This document shows positions 1 to 6,005 of a stretch of 64,000 bases of DNA, one piece after another. The notes beneath the pieces were generated by a model, which ran no database searches, was not told the origin of the DNA, and was given only the letters and a program-made list of their open reading frames with translations. The stretch lies in NCBI GenBank assembly GCA_029254375.1, contig JAQWXR010000003.1, positions 1-64,000 of the forward strand, in the 5' to 3' direction. This DNA is from Schleiferiaceae bacterium. Lineage in GTDB: Bacteria > Bacteroidota > Bacteroidia > Flavobacteriales > Schleiferiaceae. The translations under genes were made by a program, and so were the position numbers. Within the stretch, counting starts at the first letter, position 1. The number at the start of each line of letters is the position of its first letter.

Positions 1-1542
1 GCCAAGCCGCACCAGTTGGAGCATATCTGGGATGCCGACAATGCCATTACGACGCAGTTTCAGTACAACACCAGCGGCAGCATCACGCAGATCGACGACC
101 CCAGTCAGGGCATCCCCCAAGAGTTTTATTGGAACGAGGCGCAGCAGCTCACGGGCGTGAAGAACCAACAAGGGGTGCACCACTACATCTACGACCACCA
201 GGGAGAGCGCATCATGAAGTCCTCGCTGATCACTTCGACGGTCTACCTCAACGACCAGGTCATCGATGATGTGAATAACCTAGATCCCTATACCGTCTAT
301 GTGAATCCCTTCTATGTGGTCACGGGGTTCATGGGAGGTGACCGCGTGTCAAAGCACTACTACATGAACCAGCAGCGCGTGGCCACGGACATTTCCATTA
401 ACTACGACCCCAACGGGAATGGTGGCGCGGAGGCTCGAGAGGCTTCCCCACGGGCAAACGCACAAAACCTAGCGCTTGTGGACCTATCGAAGGTGTTGCG
501 CGCGCTGGACCAACCCGAATTGGATACCACGGCACTAACCTTACCGCGTATTGAATCCGTTTATCCGGAACTCCAGCCATCATCCACCACCAGCACAGCT
601 CTCACCGAGAACATCACCAACCGAATTCTGTTCTGGTACCACCCGGACTACCTGGGCAATGTGGACCTAGTAACCGAAAAAGACGGCTATGCCTACGAAT
701 TCTTCGTCTACACCCCCTGGGGAGAAGAAATGCACCAATGGAACGCCAATACGTTCAATTTCAGCTCCCCCTACCGCTTTAACGGCAAAGAACTCGACCC
801 TGAAACCGGACTAGCCTATTACGGCGCCAGGTACTACCAAAATAAAATCGGAGTGTGGTTGAGTGTGGACCGCTTTGCTAATAAATATCCAAATGTGTCA
901 CCATATAGTTTTTGCTACAATAATCCTCAAATATTTAATGACCCAACAGGTGATACAATAGTAAATAAGGCACAATCTGGAACTGAAGAATATATAAGAT
1001 TAGAAAATGGAATATTAAATTTTAAAATTAAATGCCCATCGGCTTATGCCGAAATGCACGCTGCTCCCCAATTGATAGAAATAAACTTCTCTGATAATAA
1101 CCTAATTTCGGATTTAGGACGTGAATTAAATGGAAACACAACTACGAATTATTTGGTCGAAAATAATACTTCAATCTTGCCTCAATCACTAACTAGACTA
1201 GTTATAGAAAATGATGAGATTTTTCCTGAAAAAATATTCAACGGTATTTTTGAAATAAAAAGAGGTCATGACCCATCTGAGTGGATGACGATTTACACAA
1301 GAAACCAATCAATAGTGGAGGTTCAAGGGTTTCAGATTACTATAGATCGACATTTATCCGGATCTGAATTGAATTCAACAATAGGTCATGAATTTGGCCA
1401 TTCGCTTTTTGCACTTCAAAATCCGCTATTGAGTTATATATGGGGGTTAATACAGAATAATTCTCATCCAAATGGACGCGGACATGATAAATATAATCCC
1501 TCAGGACATGAAGCAGTATATTATGGCAATCAAGCAAGGTAA
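1..1542 (+). CDS. RHS repeat-associated core protein, C-terminal part with zincin-like toxin tip (5' truncated by window)
   Basis: The reading frame is open from base 1, so the gene starts outside the window. The visible part is the end of an RHS/YD-repeat shell followed by the conserved RHS core (DPETGLAYYGARYY, about residues 259-275 counted from the ATG at 16), ending at NNPQIFNDPTGD (about residue 310). RHS proteins encase a C-terminal toxin and release it after cleavage near this boundary. Past it the sequence turns AT-rich and unlike the core. This roughly 195-residue tip carries GHEFGHS (HExxH at residues 458-462), the zinc-binding motif of metallopeptidases, with later His residues (RGHDKY, SGHEA) as possible third ligands. 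I infer a metallopeptidase effector; family and target are unknown. The 3' end overlaps the next gene. An inactive or orphan tip cannot be excluded. Confidence 0.85.
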   Translation, partial: AKPHQLEHIWDADNAITTQFQYNTSGSITQIDDPSQGIPQEFYWNEAQQLTGVKNQQGVHHYIYDHQGERIMKSSLITSTVYLNDQVIDDVNNLDPYTVYVNPFYVVTGFMGGDRVSKHYYMNQQRVATDISINYDPNGNGGAEAREASPRANAQNLALVDLSKVLRALDQPELDTTALTLPRIESVYPELQPSSTTSTALTENITNRILFWYHPDYLGNVDLVTEKDGYAYEFFVYTPWGEEMHQWNANTFNFSSPYRFNGKELDPETGLAYYGARYYQNKIGVWLSVDRFANKYPNVSPYSFCYNNPQIFNDPTGDTIVNKAQSGTEEYIRLENGILNFKIKCPSAYAEMHAAPQLIEINFSDNNLISDLGRELNGNTTTNYLVENNTSILPQSLTRLVIENDEIFPEKIFNGIFEIKRGHDPSEWMTIYTRNQSIVEVQGFQITIDRHLSGSELNSTIGHEFGHSLFALQNPLLSYIWGLIQNNSHPNGRGHDKYNPSGHEAVYYGNQAR

Positions 1543-2050
1543 CTGTAAATACTTTTCACGGAAAATAATAATATCCATATTTTTTCTTCTAATTGGTTTT
1601 TCATTGACATCACAAACACTGCAGTTGGACGTAGTACAAATCAAAAAGATATTTAATCAAATATGTGATGAAAATAATGCTAGTTTAGAAATTCGTCTTT
1701 CAACAAACGACAGTGTTTCAATTGTTCCAATATTGATATGTAGTGATTGTGTTAATAATGACACAATGTTTATGAAATTATTGAACAGATTAATTGCATT
1801 GGATCAGGTTAAAATACTTGATCATCGGTTTGAATCTAAAATACCTAATAAAATTGGCCACATAAGTTTTTCAAGTCATTTTCCTGAAATTCGAATAATT
1901 AGCATTTACTATTGTGCTAACGAAATTTTTCGTATTGAAGGGATTGATTTGAATTTATTATTAAAAGTTGATGGGATATTTGGACTTTCTGATAAACTTG
2001 AATTTATCCGTATTTTTCAGGAGCTTTATTTAGTCGATCCTTCGCATTGA
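1508..2050 (+). CDS. Small exported protein, candidate immunity protein for the RHS toxin tip
   Basis: I do not recognise the family. The ATG at 1508 lies inside the last codons of the RHS gene (35-nt overlap), and a second in-frame ATG at 1523 would also work; the track start at 1472 is less likely. After a short basic stretch the N-terminus has a hydrophobic segment (IIISIFFLLIGFSL) ending in TSQ, which looks like a signal peptide or membrane anchor. The mature part is about 150 residues and contains a CSDC pair. Composition is AT-rich like the toxin tip and unlike the rest of the window, which suggests both moved in together. Position directly after a polymorphic toxin tip is the classic place for an immunity gene. 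That role is inferred from position only. Confidence 0.65.
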   Translation: MKQYIMAIKQGNCKYFSRKIIISIFFLLIGFSLTSQTLQLDVVQIKKIFNQICDENNASLEIRLSTNDSVSIVPILICSDCVNNDTMFMKLLNRLIALDQVKILDHRFESKIPNKIGHISFSSHFPEIRIISIYYCANEIFRIEGIDLNLLLKVDGIFGLSDKLEFIRIFQELYLVDPSH

Positions 2051-2425
2051 TATGGGTCACGGGATATTTCTGGGGACCTAAGGGTTAAAACAAAGATTTT
2101 CTCAAGCCGATAAAGGAAGAATTGGGTATCAATTACCCCAAGCTGACTTTTAGCTTCGCAGGGAGCATTATCCGCAAGCTTCATATTTGTTCAGTAATTG
2201 CTGAACCACGTTTTGGAATGCCCGGAGGCCTGCAAGTCTTAATGGGTCACGGGTTTCGGCCAAAGGGGACTTATGCCGAAAGGGCATATCGTAACATGTT
2301 ACGTTACGCCCTATTTCAGATGATTTTGCACCACTTGTAATCTGTAGTAGCCATATAATCAGAATATTACGGACCTCATTAGAGCGTAACGCCGTGTTAC
2401 GATCGGGCCAAAACGTAACATCATG
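2051..2425. other. Non-coding stretch after the RHS tip, with repeats
   Basis: These 375 bases hold no convincing gene; the 72-aa ORF at 2122-2340 has no recognisable feature. The stretch contains two copies of a 12-bp direct repeat, a small hairpin around TATGCC...GGGCATA (about 2274-2288), and the first two of three inverted repeats that run up to the stop codon of the next gene. It separates the AT-rich toxin tip from the mobile-element-like genes. Confidence 0.5.
2052..2253. repeat. 12-bp direct repeat ATGGGTCACGGG, two copies 190 bp apart
   Basis: ATGGGTCACGGG occurs at 2052-2063, immediately after the stop of the putative immunity gene, and again at 2242-2253. The copies are identical. 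They could be scars of cassette exchange behind the RHS gene, where displaced toxin tips and repeated core ends often accumulate, but chance or a regulatory role is also possible. Confidence 0.5.
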
Positions 2426-2430
2426 TTACG
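2290..2430. repeat. Three inverted repeats CGTAAC-N2..5-GTTACG
   Basis: Three copies share the half-sites CGTAAC and GTTACG: CGTAACATGTTACG at 2290-2303 (perfect 14-bp palindrome), CGTAAC-5 nt-GTTACG at 2385-2401, and CGTAACATCATGTTACG at 2414-2430. The third contains the stop codon of the minus-strand ATPase gene. Dyads of this kind are typical binding sites for dimeric DNA-binding proteins or plasmid-type replication and partition proteins. The varying centre (2 to 5 nt) is unusual for a rigid operator. No binding protein can be assigned from sequence alone. Confidence 0.6.
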
Positions 2431-3388
2431 CTTTATCCTTGGAGTCTTTTCGTGCGAGTATTCGGCTTACGCGCATTTTATTGACTCCTGCTTGGCGTGC
2501 AATTTCTGCTTGAGAGAGATCGGGGTTTTGAAAATGCAGAGCGAGGACTCGGTCGCTGATGCCGGGGTGGTCGGCGGCACGCAGCAAGTCGGACTCCTCG
2601 CAATAACCGTCAAACACAAATCCGAGTAATCCATTTCTTGGGGCAAGCCGGCATTTGACTACGTTTTCGGCGCCATAGTTGAGCATTGCCGAGCGCACCT
2701 TGATCTGCTTGATGTAGCGCTGGTCGGTGGACTCGCAGCCTTTACCGATGGCGATAAGGCTGTCGGCCAAGCGCGACAAGCCGGCAGATCCTGCGAGGTC
2801 TGCTTCGCTGATCGATAAACTCTTGTTGCGCTTGGGGGTATGGGCTAAGAGCATGATCGACAGGCGAAATTCCTCTTTAAGGACTTTCATCTCGCGCATA
2901 AAGTCAATGGCCTCCTGAGCGGTTTCAAGGGAATTCCCTGCGAAGTAGGATAGGTTGTCGATGATTAGCACACGGGAGCGGTAGCTTTCAATGTGGCTGC
3001 GGATTTCGGCAAAGACGTCTTGGTTCCCCACTCGCTGTGCTTGGCAGTCGGGATTGTAGCCGATTCGGTACAAATTGGGTGAGAAGGTGTAGGAAATTCC
3101 GGAATGGCTGTAGCGCTGCTCAAACTGCTTGTCGTTGAATTCAAAGTCATAGTACAGCACTCCCTGCCCCGGGACGCCAAGTTGAAATCCGGGGATTGCC
3201 GTCCCGCTGGCTATGGATTGGGCGACCTGTACGGCCAGCAGAGACTTCCCCACGTTGGTGTCGGCAAACAAGATGCACAGCTCCTGCTCAAACCAGAGTT
3301 CGTCGAAGAGCATCATGGGCGTGGGTATCTGCTTGGCGTCTTCCAGACAGCGGTTGGCGGTGCGCACGGTGAAGATGGGCGATTTCAT
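2426..3388 (-). CDS. AAA family ATPase, RepA/RecA-like helicase of mobile elements
   Basis: The 320-aa protein has a P-loop (ADTNVGKS, near residue 45), a Walker B strand (RVLIIDNLSY, near residue 140) and a later LLAHTPKR segment, the layout of RepA/RecA-like (AAA_25-type) ATPases that plasmids and integrative elements use for replication or DNA processing. The C-terminus adds a helix-turn-helix (DLSQAEIARQAGVNKMRVSRIL), which suggests direct DNA binding. The start ATG overlaps the stop of the 105-aa gene by 4 nt (ATGA), so translation is probably coupled. It is the last gene of a three-gene minus-strand cassette. The family call is confident; whether it still acts in replication of an excised element is inference. 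Confidence 0.8.
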   Translation of the reverse strand: MKSPIFTVRTANRCLEDAKQIPTPMMLFDELWFEQELCILFADTNVGKSLLAVQVAQSIASGTAIPGFQLGVPGQGVLYYDFEFNDKQFEQRYSHSGISYTFSPNLYRIGYNPDCQAQRVGNQDVFAEIRSHIESYRSRVLIIDNLSYFAGNSLETAQEAIDFMREMKVLKEEFRLSIMLLAHTPKRNKSLSISEADLAGSAGLSRLADSLIAIGKGCESTDQRYIKQIKVRSAMLNYGAENVVKCRLAPRNGLLGFVFDGYCEESDLLRAADHPGISDRVLALHFQNPDLSQAEIARQAGVNKMRVSRILARKDSKDKA

Positions 3389-3702
3389 GTTCCGTGGTAC
3401 AGGGCGTTAAGGGACAGGTAGTAGGGACAGCCCGCGGGACAGTCCTCCCGAAATCGATACACCGCCAAGACGGTGTTCACCTCGGGGTGGTGCTTGAGAA
3501 TGTGCCGCAAGGCACGACGAAGCGGCGTCTCCCCTATGGAATTCTCATTGGAGCCATCCAGAATCCGTTTCAAAACGTCTAGATGCCGCGCCATGGATTC
3601 CTTAGAAAGTGTGACGGCACCCTCTGCTGAGGATTCTGCAGCGAGCGCGGTGTCGATGGCGCAAATGAGATCCTGCAGCTCTGAGCGTTGGGTGCGGGTC
3701 AT
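3385..3702 (-). CDS. Hypothetical protein, 105 aa, middle gene of mobile-element cassette
   Basis: No family recognised. The protein is mostly helical in appearance, with a charged N-terminal half and a C-terminal FREDCPAGCPYYLS segment whose two cysteines could bind metal. It overlaps both neighbours by ATGA junctions (HTH gene upstream, ATPase gene downstream), strong evidence that it is a real gene co-translated with them. Bacteroidota integrative elements often carry such a small unknown protein between the excisionase-like gene and the ATPase. Confidence 0.65.
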   Translation of the reverse strand: MTRTQRSELQDLICAIDTALAAESSAEGAVTLSKESMARHLDVLKRILDGSNENSIGETPLRRALRHILKHHPEVNTVLAVYRFREDCPAGCPYYLSLNALYHGT

Positions 3703-3989
3703 TGCGCGGTGCCGCGTTGCTTGGCATCCAACCAGGCGTCGAGCTGGCTCTTGCGAAACAGCACGCGCTTTCCCTGCTTGATGTGGGGAATGCTTCCCTT
3801 GGAGGTATAGCCGTAGAGGGTATTCTTTGAGATGCGCAGGTACTCGACGGCTTCATCGACGGTTAGCAGCGGCTGCGGGTCAATGGTGATGATGGTCGGC
3901 ACGGGCTCTTCGCCCTCGCGAAGTGCCCGGTAGGATTCGCGGATTAACACTTGAAGTTCTTCTTTGCTGGTGAGAATGATGGGGTCCAT
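3699..3989 (-). CDS. Helix-turn-helix protein, excisionase-like (HTH_17 type)
   Basis: The 96-aa protein (start MDPIILTSKEEL, ATG at 3989; the longer track ORF runs through upstream repeats) carries a MerR/excisionase-type winged helix: LLTVDEAVEYLRISKNTLYGYT followed by GSIPHIKQGKRVLFRKSQLDAWL. This architecture is standard for small DNA-binding proteins of Bacteroidota conjugative and mobilizable elements, where they act as excisionases or local regulators. Two 15-bp direct repeats lie just upstream and are candidate binding sites. It overlaps the 105-aa gene by 4 nt. No integrase gene is visible nearby, so its partner, if any, is missing or outside the window. Confidence 0.85.
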   Translation of the reverse strand: MDPIILTSKEELQVLIRESYRALREGEEPVPTIITIDPQPLLTVDEAVEYLRISKNTLYGYTSKGSIPHIKQGKRVLFRKSQLDAWLDAKQRGTAQ

Positions 3990-4036
3990 GTGGCAGTTGT
4001 ATTTATGATTACTGCGCAAAGGTTTTGGGAGCCTGT

Positions 4037-4075
4037 CCCTTAGGGTCACCCCACCGAGTACCCTTAGGGTCACCC
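4037..4075. repeat. Two 15-bp direct repeats CCCTTAGGGTCACCC upstream of the HTH gene
   Basis: CCCTTAGGGTCACCC occurs at 4037-4051 and 4061-4075, offset by 24 bp, in the 85-bp gap between the stop of the 312-aa gene and the start of the HTH gene. Each copy contains the near-palindrome GGGTCACCC. Position suggests an operator or excisionase-binding repeat controlling the downstream cassette. Confidence 0.6.
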
Positions 4076-5013
4076 TAGATTCTCAGCTTCTGCATCTCTT
4101 TGTTGAATTTCAGCATGATGGATTCATTCCTGAGGTCCTCAATTAATGGCTTAATTCGGAGCATTCGCTTCAAAACCATGCGTTGATTGCCTTGAAAGGG
4201 GTCGCGGATTTTCTTGTAGAGGTTGTCGTATCCCCTTCCGCTTAAGGCCACCGTGAGCCGCGTGACGGCGGTCATGTCGCACTGGTTAATGTTGGCTTCA
4301 CGAAGCAGAAAGTGCATGACCATGGCCATCTCGGCGTTTTCAAGAGTTTTTGAGTCGCTGAAATCTCCGCCCTCGTCATGGTGCTCGTCTTCGTCCAAGC
4401 AAGTCTCCCGAATTTCTTCCATCAACTCTGGCATACAGGCCATGAGCTCCTTCAGCAAAAGCTCGGGCACCTCGACCAAATCCATTAGGGTCCGCTGGCT
4501 TGAGGTGAGAAGGGCGTTGATGGAGGGCTGCTCTAGAACCAGGACGGCCCACACCATTTTGGTAGCGAGCATGACCTTGTAAATAAAAGCCATCTCACTG
4601 TACATGCCGCGGCGGCAAATCTGCGGCACAGGGGCTATGGCATCGACAGGGTCGGTAAATTCCATGGCGTCTGCGCGGCCGTGAAAAAACTCACGTGCCG
4701 CGACAATCCATTCGCTGAGCCAAGCGCGGTTGCCGTCGTAGAATGTGCCGATGCAACGCTGCAGACCGCGCGTGTCCAATTCACCTATTCCGTTTGGAGA
4801 ATTACTGAGGTGCGTGCTTAGTATCTCGCGCAGTATCGGCCTAGCAAATTCAAGGCAATAAGGGAAAAAATACTCGGGGACCACATTGAACAGCCCCAAG
4901 TCCAACTCTTGAAATCGCCGGGATGGCTGAAATCGAGTCAGTTCATCCAATTTGTCACACAGGTCTTGGCACGGGGCCACTTCGTCCAAAGAGAGTAAGG
5001 TAAATGCGTTCAT
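4075..5013 (-). CDS. Hypothetical protein, 312 aa, associated with mobile-element cassette
   Basis: No domain is certain. I use the ATG at 5013 (MNAFTLLSLDEVAP); the longer ORF to 5058 begins with TTG and adds an implausible hydrophobic leader. The protein is acidic in the middle (DEDEHHDEGGD, about residues 210-220) and ends with a basic segment including GRGYDNLYKKIRDPF. From memory this end resembles the C-termini of unknown proteins carried next to excisionase-like and replication genes in Bacteroidota elements. It lies upstream of, and in the same direction as, the HTH/105-aa/ATPase cassette, separated by 85 nt that hold the direct repeats. Confidence 0.65.
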   Translation of the reverse strand: MNAFTLLSLDEVAPCQDLCDKLDELTRFQPSRRFQELDLGLFNVVPEYFFPYCLEFARPILREILSTHLSNSPNGIGELDTRGLQRCIGTFYDGNRAWLSEWIVAAREFFHGRADAMEFTDPVDAIAPVPQICRRGMYSEMAFIYKVMLATKMVWAVLVLEQPSINALLTSSQRTLMDLVEVPELLLKELMACMPELMEEIRETCLDEDEHHDEGGDFSDSKTLENAEMAMVMHFLLREANINQCDMTAVTRLTVALSGRGYDNLYKKIRDPFQGNQRMVLKRMLRIKPLIEDLRNESIMLKFNKEMQKLRI

Positions 5014-5500
5014 AGTGGCGACAAGTAACAGCAAAAAACCACCGACAATGATCCGCAAACCTGGAGGGCCAACACCTGTTAATAACCGTGAACCGAGGTT
5101 AAAAGACTATTATTTAACGCGTTATAATGGCAGAGATACCAAAAGTGTGCTCAAGTGCTGCTTAGAATTGCAGGTTTTTGCGCAATGAATAACTGTAAAT
5201 GTTGATAAATTATGGTTTTCAACCACCTGAAAGCGAACAGTTTGGAACACTTTCGGACGGTATGGTACAGGCAGATCATGGGACAAACGGCAGTTTTTGG
5301 CGCGACAAGTGTCGAAAAGCGAACAATCTCAATCAGCCGAGGAGTCCCCAAAAGAGGCTAGAACGACCACCCAAACGAACACAACAAACCCAAAATCATG
5401 ACTCAGCTGCACTGGCCAGAGGGTCGCATCTTTGCCGTCATTTGCGGACTCATTTCAACGTTTTGGTCTGATTTTGTATGCAAATTGTATGCAAATAATG
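5014..5500. other. Intergenic region between accessory cassette and tRNA-Asn fragment
   Basis: About 490 bases without a supported gene. ORFs of 60-90 aa on both strands look like noise. Visible structure: a 10-bp palindrome TAACGCGTTA at 5115-5124, and the tandem 11-mer at 5474-5495. The region should hold the promoter of the minus-strand 312-aa gene, but I see no clear -7 box. If the neighbouring tRNA fragment is an attachment site, this is where an integrase gene or integrase arm sites would be expected; no integrase is present. Confidence 0.45.
5474..5495. repeat. Perfect tandem 11-mer TTGTATGCAAA x2 next to the tRNA fragment
   Basis: TTGTATGCAAA is repeated head to tail (5474-5484 and 5485-5495), ending just before the terminator of the tRNA-Asn fragment. 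Short direct repeats beside a tRNA attachment site are typical integrase arm-type binding sites; this role is inferred. Confidence 0.5.
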
Positions 5501-5534
5501 AAAAAAGCACCTACGTCTTTCGATGTAAGTGCTT
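5501..5534 (-). terminator. Rho-independent terminator of the tRNA-Asn locus
   Basis: On the minus strand AAGCACTTACATC-GAAA-GACGTAGGTGCTT forms a 13-bp stem with one mismatch and one G-U pair, followed by a T-run. It lies directly after the 3' end of the tRNA-Asn fragment and is probably the native terminator of the original tRNA gene. Confidence 0.8.
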
Positions 5535-5545
5535 GATTTTAAGAG

Positions 5546-5590
5546 CTCCTCCTGCTGGACTTGAACCAGCGACCCTCTGATTAACAGTCA
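5546..5590 (-). pseudogene. 3' half of tRNA-Asn(GTT), candidate attachment site
   Basis: On the minus strand the sequence from the anticodon loop (CTGTTAA, anticodon GTT) through the 3' anticodon stem, T-arm (GCTGG TTCAAGT CCAGC) and 3' acceptor strand (AGGAGGA) matches a tRNA-Asn. Upstream of the anticodon loop it diverges after only a few stem bases: no TCCTCCT acceptor strand and no D-arm follow. So this is a 45-nt fragment, not a working tRNA. Such fragments are left when an element integrates into a tRNA gene by recombination at the anticodon loop. No integrase gene is visible on either side. Confidence 0.75.
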
Positions 5591-5833
5591 TAAACATAAG
5601 CCAATTAGGGCAAACCAAGGGTTCGATTACCACACTCTGCGTCGCAACTAACTGAACAACAGTACCATTATGTACCATTTTGTAACAGTGCTGGGTTGCT
5701 TTTTTTAGAGTTGCAAAAAAGCAACCCGCTAAGCAACCCAATGTGGGTACATTTCGTTACACCGGTTCGGACAAAAAAAATGCCCAAAACGTTGGTTTTG
5801 AGCACTTTGATACAGTTTGGTACTGTAGTCTTG
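5591..5833. other. Non-coding spacer between tRNA-Asn fragment and tRNA-Ser
   Basis: These 243 bases sit where the 5' half of tRNA-Asn should be. They hold a direct repeat GTACCATT (twice within about 5671-5690), a strong hairpin (5693-5727), a third GCAACCC copy just after it, and no gene. This may be a leftover end of an integrated element. Confidence 0.5.
5693..5727. terminator. Strong hairpin with T/A tracts, bidirectional terminator-like
   Basis: GGGTTGCTTTTTT and AAAAAAGCAACCC form a perfect 13-bp stem around a 9-nt loop. It could terminate transcription from either side, for example read-through from tRNA-Ser on the minus strand. Confidence 0.55.
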
Positions 5834-5920
5834 CGGAGAGAGGGGGATTCGAACCCCCGATACAGTTTCCCGTATACACACTTTCCAGGCGTGCTCCTTA
5901 AACCACTCGGACACCTCTCC
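5834..5920 (-). tRNA. tRNA-Ser(GGA)
   Basis: The minus strand folds into a complete tRNA: acceptor GGAGAGG/TCTCTCC (one G-U), D-arm, anticodon stem CACGC/GTGTG with loop CTGGAAA (anticodon GGA), a long variable arm (TATACGG-GAAA-CTGTAT) as expected for class II tRNA-Ser, and T-arm GGGGG TTCGAAT CCCCC. Discriminator base is G; CCA is not encoded. Confidence 0.95.
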
Positions 5921-5992
5921 AAAGCTTATGTGGGCGGCAAAGATACATAAAAGGCATGCCAAGAGAGCCTTTCATAATCTCTGCTTGTGAAG

Positions 5993-6000
5993 GACCTTTG
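5993..6000 (+). promoter_or_regulatory. Weak -7-like box GACCTTTG, 5 nt before the thioredoxin-like start
   Basis: GACCTTTG differs from the Bacteroidota consensus TAnnTTTG at its first base. It is 5 nt upstream of the ATG at 6006, a spacing shared with several genes in this window. Confidence 0.35.
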
Positions 6001-6005
6001 GGCCC

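Noticed and set aside
2122-2340. 72-aa ORF between the immunity gene and the ATPase
   Set aside because: No family features, it crosses repeats and palindromes, and it has no plausible promoter; more likely non-coding.
5199-5471. 90-aa ORF upstream of the tRNA fragment
   Set aside because: Low-complexity basic sequence without recognisable motifs; overlapping ORFs on the other strand are equally poor.
5600-5650. Apparent second tRNA near AAGGGTTCGATTACC
   Set aside because: The T-loop-like TTCGATT has no pairing stems or acceptor around it, so it does not fold as a tRNA.
5511-5962. Several 60-85 aa ORFs over the tRNA region
   Set aside because: They are translations of the tRNA-Asn fragment and tRNA-Ser, not genes.
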